The notes under the pieces were generated by a model. That model saw only the letters and a program-made list of their open reading frames with translations. It ran no database searches and was not told the DNA's origin. From Bacteroides cutis (GTDB lineage: Bacteria; Bacteroidota; Bacteroidia; Bacteroidales; Bacteroidaceae), in NCBI RefSeq assembly GCF_900241005.1, contig NZ_OEST01000001.1, forward strand, positions 1-64,000: 64,000 bases of DNA, written 5' to 3'. Below are positions 57,905 through 64,000 of the stretch, one piece after another (position 1 is the first letter of the stretch; every line of letters begins with the position of its first letter). The position numbers were made by a program, and so were the translations under genes.

Positions 57905-58216
57905 TTATGCTTCACCCTTGATATTAGGCAATGGTGGAAGAGGTTGTTCATCCACCATACGAATAGCACCAAAAGAACGTTCATATTTACCAATGTTTTC
58001 TTCAAGTGCACGAAGTAATCGTTTAGCATGTTCAGGCGCCAAAACTATACGTGATTTCACTCCTGCTTTAGGGATACCAGGCATCACACGCACGAAATCA
58101 AGAATAAATTCTGAACTGGAATGTGTAATTATAGCAAGATTAACATATGTGCCCTGAGCCACATCCTCTTTTAACTCAATTTGTAATTGACCATTATTAT
58201 TTTCTAGTTTTTCCAT
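57905..58216 (-). CDS. DUF3467 family protein
   Basis: The 103-residue protein matches the DUF3467 pattern: LQIELKEDVAQGTYVNLAIITHSSSEFILDFVRVMPG, then VKSRIVLAPEHAKRLLRALEENIGKYE. It is probably a small cytoplasmic or nucleoid-associated beta-alpha protein; the role is unknown. It is widespread in Bacteroidetes next to rpoC. It has its own perfect promoter (58242-58273), so its expression need not depend on the rpoBC transcript. The C-terminal proline-rich PPLPNIKGEA is disordered. Confidence 0.9.
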   Translation of the reverse strand: MEKLENNNGQLQIELKEDVAQGTYVNLAIITHSSSEFILDFVRVMPGIPKAGVKSRIVLAPEHAKRLLRALEENIGKYERSFGAIRMVDEQPLPPLPNIKGEA

Positions 58217-58241
58217 ACTTTACATTCATTTATATAAAGAG

Positions 58242-58273
58242 CAAATATACCTTTTTTCATTCAAATCTACAAA
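58242..58273 (-). promoter_or_regulatory. Promoter of the DUF3467 gene
   Basis: TTTG (58273-58270), a 20-base spacer and TATATTTG (58249-58242) match the consensus at every defined position. The -7 box lies 26 bases before the ATG. Confidence 0.75.
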
Positions 58274-58363
58274 AGTCAGTGTATTATTATTCAGAAAAGA
58301 GTATGTCATTCTTATAATTATTAGACTTGTTCAATATTCTTAATATGAATCACAAAAATAATC

Positions 58364-58402
58364 AAAGAGGGCAATTCGATAAATCATCGAACTACCCTCT
58401 TT
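58364..58402 (-). terminator. Terminator after rpoC
   Basis: AAAGAGGG (58364-58371) pairs with CCCTCTTT (58395-58402), and TTCGAT pairs with ATCGAA inside, separated by a small internal loop, with a 5-base loop at the tip. It lies 34 bases beyond the rpoC stop and is followed on the minus strand by TTTGATTATTTTTG. Confidence 0.8.
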
Positions 58403-58435
58403 CAGTTATAAAATAAACGATTGTATTAGCACTAT

Positions 58436-61400
58436 TTATTCTTCAACCTTCTCATCAACAGCATAGTCAAGAACAGTCTTCTTATTGGCAAGCATACGAT
58501 CATATTCCTCTTTGGAGCCAACAATAATCTTTTCAAACTCCCGTTGACCGGTACCGGCAGGAATCAAGTGACCGCAAATAACGTTCTCCTTCATACCTTC
58601 CAACTTATCTACCTTACCATTGATAGCAGCTTCATTGAGCACCTTCGTAGTTTCCTGGAAGGAAGCAGCAGACATAAAACTTGAGGTCTGCAAAGCAGCA
58701 CGCGTAATACCTTGAAGTATTTGAGTAGAAGTAGCAGGAACAGCATCACGTACTTCCACAGGTTTCAAGTCACGACGTTTCAGCATTGAATTTTCATCAC
58801 GCAACTTACGTGCTGTTACAATCTGACCCGGTTGCAGATTTTGTGAGTCTCCAGCATCTATTACCACTTTCTTACCCCATATACGATCATTTTCTTCCAT
58901 GAACTCCAGTTTATCCACAACCTGTTGTTCCAAGAAACGAGTATCACCCGGTTCATCAATCTCAACCTTACGCATCATTTGACGAACTATAATTTCAAAA
59001 TGTTTATCGTTGATCTTCACACCTTGCAAACGGTATACGTCTTGTACCTCATTCACGATATATTCCTGGACAGCAGTAGGACCTTTAATAGCAAGAATAT
59101 CGGCAGGAGTAATAGCACCATCCGACAACGGAGTACCTGCACGTACATAATCATTCTCTTGTACAAGGATTTGCTTAGACAATGGCACGAGATATTTCTT
59201 AACTTCACCAGTCTTAGAAGTTACAATAATCTCGCGATTACCACGTTTTACCTTACCCATTGTTATTTCACCATCAATTTCAGAAACAACAGCAGGATTA
59301 GACGGATTACGAGCTTCAAACAATTCAGTAACACGAGGAAGTCCACCCGTAATATCACCCGCTTTACCAACAGCACGCGGAATTTTTACGATAACTTCAC
59401 CAGCCTTTACCTTCTGTCCATCTTCTACTACTACATGACCTCCTACCGGTAAATTATAAGTGCGAATAAGCTCTCCATCTTCTGTCATGATATGTGCAGT
59501 AGGCACTTTTGTCTTATCCTTAGACTCAATAATAATGATTTCACGTAAACCTGTTGATTCATCAGATTCTACTTTATAAGTTACGTTTTCAATCACTCCT
59601 TCAAACTCAATCTTACCCGTAGCTTCAGTTATAATAACTGCATTAAACGGATCCCAACGAGCAATAAGCTTACCCTTTTCTACCATTTCACCATCAGCAG
59701 CATAAAGTGTAGAACCATAAGGAACATTATGTGTAGAAAGCACAATACCCGTGTTTACATCTACAAAACGTACTTCGGCCAAACGTCCAACCACTACTTT
59801 AGCAGGCTCACCGGCTTCATCAATAACATCTACAGTACGAAGTTCCTCAAATTCTAAACGAGCAGGATTTTTAGCAACAATACTTGCATTAGCAGCAATA
59901 TTAGCAGCCGTACCACCAGCATGGAATGTACGCAACGTCAACTGTGTACCCGGCTCACCAATAGATTGCGCCGCGATAACGCCTACAGCTTCACCCTTTT
60001 GAACCATACGACTTGTAGCCAAGTTACGTCCGTAACATTTAGCACAAACTCCTTTCTTGGATTCACAAGTCAATACAGAACGGATTTCAACACTCTCTAT
60101 CGGAGAATCCTCAATCTTCTGGGCTATTTCTTCGGTGATTTCTTCACCCCCTGCAACTAAAAGTTCGCCTGTCGTAGGATGAACAATATCATGTACAGAT
60201 ACACGACCGAGAATACGTTCATACAGAGTAGCGATAGTTTCATCGTTATTCTTCAGAGCTGTACAGACCAATCCACGGAGTGTACCACAATCTTCTTCAT
60301 TAATAATCACATCATGCGACACGTCAACCAAACGACGAGTCAGATATCCGGCATCAGCAGTTTTCAATGCAGTATCAGCCAAACCTTTACGAGCACCGTG
60401 TGTAGAGATAAAATATTCTAACACAGACAAACCTTCTTTAAAGTTAGAAAGAATCGGGTTCTCAATAATCTGACCACCTTCGGCACCCGCTTTTTGAGGC
60501 TTTGCCATCAAACCACGCATACCAGAAAGCTGACGGATCTGTTCTTTAGAACCACGAGCGCCAGAATCCAACATCATATATACAGAGTTGAAACCTTGAT
60601 CATCACTCGAAATTGTTTTCATCAAGATATTAGACAACTCAGAATTTACATGTGTCCATATATCAATAACCTGATTGTAACGTTCATTGTTAGTGATGAA
60701 ACCCATATTATAGTTATTGATAACCTGTTCCACTTCTTCATATCCCTTCTGTACCAGCGCTTCCTTCTCTTCAGGAATAATAATATCACCCAAATTGAAC
60801 GACAATCCACCTTTAAATGCCATATAATAACCAAGGTTCTTAATTCCATCGAGAAAATCTGCCGCCTTAGCAACACCACATACCTTAATTACATGGCTAA
60901 TGATATCACGAAGTGATTTTTTAGATATAATCGTATTGATATAACCTGCTTCTGCCGGAACTATCTCATTCACAATAACACGGCCTACAGAAGTATCATG
61001 CATCATTTTATCCACAATATTTCCGTTCTCGTCAACATCTTTCACAATGACACTAATAGGAGCGTGAATATCGCACTTGCCTTCATTGTAAGCAATAAGA
61101 GCTTCCTCCGGACCATAGAAAGTCAAACCTTCCCCTTTTGCACCCTTACGCAACTTGGTAATATAATACAACCCAAGTACCATATCTTGTGCAGGCACAG
61201 TAATAGGTGCACCATTAGCAGGGTTAAGAATATTGTGTGACTGCAACATCAACATTTGAGCTTCCAAAACAGCCTCATTACTTAACGGCAAGTGAACAGC
61301 CATTTGATCACCGTCGAAGTCAGCATTAAATGCCGTACAAGCCAGAGGATGAAGCTGAATAGCCTTACCTTCAATCATTTTAGGTTGGAACGCCTGTATA

Positions 61401-62731
61401 CCCAGACGGTGAAGAGTCGGCGCACGGTTCAACAATACCGGATGACCTTTCATCACATGCTCCAAAATATCCCAAATAACAGGTTCCTTACGATCCACAA
61501 TCTTCTTGGCGCTCTTTACCGTTTTCACGATACCACGCTCAATAAGTTTACGGATGATAAACGGTTTATACAACTCAGCTGCCATCAGTTTTGGAATACC
61601 ACACTCACCCATCTTCAGTTCCGGACCTACAACAATTACAGAACGAGCAGAATAGTCGACACGCTTACCCAACAGGTTTTGGCGGAAACGTCCTTGTTTA
61701 CCTTTCAAACTATCAGAAAGAGATTTCAACGGACGATTAGCATCCGTTTTTACCGCACTAGACTTACGCGAGTTATCAAACAATGAATCAACTGCTTCCT
61801 GCAACATACGTTTTTCATTACGCAAAATGACTTCAGGAGCCTTTATCTCAATCAATCTCTTCAAACGATTATTACGAATAATAACACGACGATAAAGATC
61901 ATTCAAGTCGGAAGTGGCAAAACGTCCACCATCCAATGGAACCAAGGGACGAAGTTCCGGTGGAATAACCGGTACAATACGTACAATCATCCATTCTGGT
62001 TTATTACGTCCACGCGATGCACGGAACGATTCGACAACCTGAAGACGTTTCAAAGCTTCACTCTTACGTTGCTGTGAAGCATCACTCCCTGCACGGTGAC
62101 GCAGTTCGTATGACAGAGCATCAAGATCCAAACGGGACAGCAAGTCATAAATAGCTTCTGCACCCATTTTGGCTATAAACTTATTAGGATCAGAATCTTC
62201 GAGGAACTGATTGTCTTTCGGCAACTTCTCCAGAAGATCCAAATATTCTCCTTCTTCGAGCAAATCAAACTGTGCTACCTCATCAACCAACACACCCGGC
62301 TGAATAACGACGTAACGCTCGTAATAAATAATAGCATCAAGTTTCTTGGTAGGCAATCCTAACAAGTAACCAATTTTATTAGGAAGTGAACGGAAATACC
62401 AAATATGTGCTACTGGAACAACCAACTGAATATGTCCCATACGCTCACGACGTACCTTCTTTTCAGTCACTTCCACACCACAACGGTCACAAACAATGCC
62501 TTTATAACGGATACGTTTATATTTACCACAGTGACATTCATAATCCTTGATAGGACCGAAAATACGTTCGCAGAACAAACCGTCACGTTCAGGCTTATAT
62601 GTACGATAGTTGATGGTTTCAGGCTTTAAAACTTCACCACTCGAATTCTCTAAGATTTCTTCGGGAGAAGCCAAACCAATAGAGATTTTCGAGAAATTAC
62701 TCTTTATCTTGTTATCTTTTCTAAAAGCCAT
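58436..62731 (-). CDS. rpoC: RNA polymerase beta-prime subunit
   Basis: The 1431-residue subunit forms half of the active-site cleft. The N-terminal zinc ribbon shows as [20 protein letters not shown] (about 70-89). The catalytic [12 protein letters not shown], with three aspartates for Mg2+, follows near 470. A second zinc site pairs CGTLRGLVC with [13 protein letters not shown] near 900, and [14 protein letters not shown] (trigger loop region) lies close to it. An insertion of hybrid-motif domains occupies the stretch after about 1000. It follows rpoB by 105 bases, a spacer with a strong hairpin. Confidence 0.98.
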   Translation of the reverse strand: MAFRKDNKIKSNFSKISIGLASPEEILENSSGEVLKPETINYRTYKPERDGLFCERIFGPIKDYECHCGKYKRIRYKGIVCDRCGVEVTEKKVRRERMGHIQLVVPVAHIWYFRSLPNKIGYLLGLPTKKLDAIIYYERYVVIQPGVLVDEVAQFDLLEEGEYLDLLEKLPKDNQFLEDSDPNKFIAKMGAEAIYDLLSRLDLDALSYELRHRAGSDASQQRKSEALKRLQVVESFRASRGRNKPEWMIVRIVPVIPPELRPLVPLDGGRFATSDLNDLYRRVIIRNNRLKRLIEIKAPEVILRNEKRMLQEAVDSLFDNSRKSSAVKTDANRPLKSLSDSLKGKQGRFRQNLLGKRVDYSARSVIVVGPELKMGECGIPKLMAAELYKPFIIRKLIERGIVKTVKSAKKIVDRKEPVIWDILEHVMKGHPVLLNRAPTLHRLGIQAFQPKMIEGKAIQLHPLACTAFNADFDGDQMAVHLPLSNEAVLEAQMLMLQSHNILNPANGAPITVPAQDMVLGLYYITKLRKGAKGEGLTFYGPEEALIAYNEGKCDIHAPISVIVKDVDENGNIVDKMMHDTSVGRVIVNEIVPAEAGYINTIISKKSLRDIISHVIKVCGVAKAADFLDGIKNLGYYMAFKGGLSFNLGDIIIPEEKEALVQKGYEEVEQVINNYNMGFITNNERYNQVIDIWTHVNSELSNILMKTISSDDQGFNSVYMMLDSGARGSKEQIRQLSGMRGLMAKPQKAGAEGGQIIENPILSNFKEGLSVLEYFISTHGARKGLADTALKTADAGYLTRRLVDVSHDVIINEEDCGTLRGLVCTALKNNDETIATLYERILGRVSVHDIVHPTTGELLVAGGEEITEEIAQKIEDSPIESVEIRSVLTCESKKGVCAKCYGRNLATSRMVQKGEAVGVIAAQSIGEPGTQLTLRTFHAGGTAANIAANASIVAKNPARLEFEELRTVDVIDEAGEPAKVVVGRLAEVRFVDVNTGIVLSTHNVPYGSTLYAADGEMVEKGKLIARWDPFNAVIITEATGKIEFEGVIENVTYKVESDESTGLREIIIIESKDKTKVPTAHIMTEDGELIRTYNLPVGGHVVVEDGQKVKAGEVIVKIPRAVGKAGDITGGLPRVTELFEARNPSNPAVVSEIDGEITMGKVKRGNREIIVTSKTGEVKKYLVPLSKQILVQENDYVRAGTPLSDGAITPADILAIKGPTAVQEYIVNEVQDVYRLQGVKINDKHFEIIVRQMMRKVEIDEPGDTRFLEQQVVDKLEFMEENDRIWGKKVVIDAGDSQNLQPGQIVTARKLRDENSMLKRRDLKPVEVRDAVPATSTQILQGITRAALQTSSFMSAASFQETTKVLNEAAINGKVDKLEGMKENVICGHLIPAGTGQREFEKIIVGSKEEYDRMLANKKTVLDYAVDEKVEE

Positions 62732-62761
62732 ACTTTTATATAATTGATAATTGACAATTAA

Positions 62762-62836
62762 AAATTGAAAAATGGATGTTGAGAAATTAAGGATTGAGAA
62801 ATATTATTCAATAATTCTCAATTCCCAATTTTCAAA
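62762..62836 (-). other. Hairpin in the rpoB-rpoC spacer
   Basis: ATTGAGAA (62793-62800) and TTCTCAAT (62815-62822) are perfect arms, and the flanking sequences (TTGAAAAATGG with CCAATTTTCAA) also nearly pair, giving a long imperfect cruciform between the two subunit genes. Short TTGATAATTGA words next to it also occur near 6750. It may set the rpoB to rpoC ratio by attenuation or processing; that is inference. Confidence 0.5.
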
Positions 62837-64000
62837 TTATTCAAGGTTGATGCTCAAGCCCAAACCTCTAAGTTCATGCAACAATACGTTCAAAGATTCA
62901 GGAATACCCGGAGTAGGCATCGGTTCACCCTTCACAATTGCTTCATAAGCTTTAGAACGTCCAACAACATCATCAGATTTGATAGTCAAAATTTCCTGCA
63001 AAATGTGTGCGGCACCAAATGCTTCGAGTGCCCAAACCTCCATTTCTCCGAAACGTTGACCACCGAACTGCGCTTTACCACCTAACGGTTGTTGAGTAAT
63101 AAGTGAATACGGACCAATGGAACGCGCATGCATCTTGTCTTCAACCATGTGACCAAGTTTCAACATATAGGTTACACCCACCGTTGCCTGCTGTTCAAAT
63201 GCTTCACCTGTACCACCATCATACAAAGTTGTTTTACCATAACGAGGCAAACCAGCTTTATCAGTCCATTCATTTAAATCATCCAAAGAAGCGCCGTCAA
63301 AAATAGGAGTAGCAAACTTTACACCCAATTTTTTCCCAGCACGTCCAAGAACAGCTTCAAATATCTGTCCAATATTCATACGTGAAGGCACACCCAATGG
63401 ATTCAATACAATATCTACCGGAGTACCATCCGCCAAAAATGGCATATCTTCCTGACGCACTACACGAGAAACAATACCCTTATTTCCATGACGACCTGCC
63501 ATTTTATCACCAACACCAATCTTACGTTTCTTGGCAATATAAACTTTAGCCATCTGTATAATACCCGCTGGTAACTCATCACCAATGGTTATAGCAAATT
63601 TTTTACGCTTCAGCTCAGCATCAAGTTCTTTATATTTCTTGATAAAATTCATTACCAATGCACGAATCAACCCATTGGTATGTTCATCTTTCGTCCAATT
63701 ACTTAACTGAATAGCTGTAAAATCCATATCACTGAAGTCAGACACAGAGAATTTTGCCCCCTTTGAAATAACTTCAGCACCCATATAGTCTTTTACACCT
63801 TCAGATGTATAGTTTTCAGTAAGTTTCAGTAACTTATTTACCAATATCTTTTTCAGGTCCGCTACCTTACCATCAAACTCATCGTCAATTTTAGGCAACA
63901 ACGCCTTATCAGCCAACTTAGAACTACGAGTTTTGATAACGCGAGAGAACAAACGCTTGCCGATAACAACCCCTTTCAAAGAAGGAGAAGCTTTCAGTGA
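62837..64000 (-). CDS. rpoB: RNA polymerase beta subunit, C-terminal part (cut by window end)
   Basis: The last 387 residues of the beta subunit are present, and the frame continues past the end of the window (first residues [14 protein letters not shown]), so the N-terminal two thirds are missing here. Visible motifs are [46 protein letters not shown] and [24 protein letters not shown], all in the clamp and active-site region. The rifampicin-binding segment lies outside the window. It is transcribed ahead of rpoC. Confidence 0.98.
   Translation of the reverse strand, partial: SLKASPSLKGVVIGKRLFSRVIKTRSSKLADKALLPKIDDEFDGKVADLKKILVNKLLKLTENYTSEGVKDYMGAEVISKGAKFSVSDFSDMDFTAIQLSNWTKDEHTNGLIRALVMNFIKKYKELDAELKRKKFAITIGDELPAGIIQMAKVYIAKKRKIGVGDKMAGRHGNKGIVSRVVRQEDMPFLADGTPVDIVLNPLGVPSRMNIGQIFEAVLGRAGKKLGVKFATPIFDGASLDDLNEWTDKAGLPRYGKTTLYDGGTGEAFEQQATVGVTYMLKLGHMVEDKMHARSIGPYSLITQQPLGGKAQFGGQRFGEMEVWALEAFGAAHILQEILTIKSDDVVGRSKAYEAIVKGEPMPTPGIPESLNVLLHELRGLGLSINLE

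Overview
The window is chromosomal DNA from a member of the Bacteroidales, most likely the genus Bacteroides. The evidence is SusC/SusD pairs, BACON domains, a histidine pathway that uses FtcD and a separate cyclodeaminase, promoters of the Bacteroides type (TTTG, 19-20 bases, TAnnTTTG), and a str-S10-spc-alpha ribosomal cluster with no tuf or adk. Almost every gene is on the minus strand; the exceptions are one MutS-like gene, a candidate small RNA and a decayed gene. I could not determine the species.

Layout from left to right. (1) 1-2560: a strong promoter firing out of the window at the left edge, a candidate structured RNA (about 375-500), a secreted SGNH hydrolase, and remnants of a plus-strand gene resembling a family 20 glycosidase. 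(2) 2560-6333: an operon of two SGNH-fold proteins and an MBOAT acyltransferase, the usual make-up of an extracytoplasmic polymer O-acylation system. (3) 6443-13034: a TetR regulator, an RND tripartite pump (TolC-, AcrA- and AcrB-like) and a small PII-like protein. A 38-bp near-palindrome sits on the tetR promoter, which suggests autorepression of the operon. (4) 13279-28223: a polysaccharide utilisation locus laid out like the xus xylan cores: SusC, SusD, SusC, SusD, a DUF1735-type lipoprotein and a GH10-fold lipoprotein. A strong terminator follows, then a BACON plus beta-helix lipoprotein. The GH10-fold protein has lost nearly all catalytic residues, and no regulator is adjacent. (5) 28845-35307: a complete histidine-to-glutamate cluster (hutU, ftcD, hutI, fchA, hutH). 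(6) 35464-39485: a conserved secreted protein, a membrane-anchored MutS-like ATPase and two small unknowns. A four-copy, 21-bp-pitch array of palindromes lies between the two divergent genes. (7) 39669-57786: the ribosomal supercluster rpsL to rplQ, including fusA, secY, map, infA, rpmJ and rpoA. (8) 57905-64000: a DUF3467 protein, rpoC, and the C-terminal part of rpoB, cut by the window end.

The observations most worth a second look are the GH10-fold pseudoenzyme at the xylanase position of the utilisation locus, the palindrome array at 36322-36415, the candidate attenuator-like RNA at 375-500, and the operator over the efflux-operon promoter. The rest is well-known biology, and I do not claim an entirely new system.
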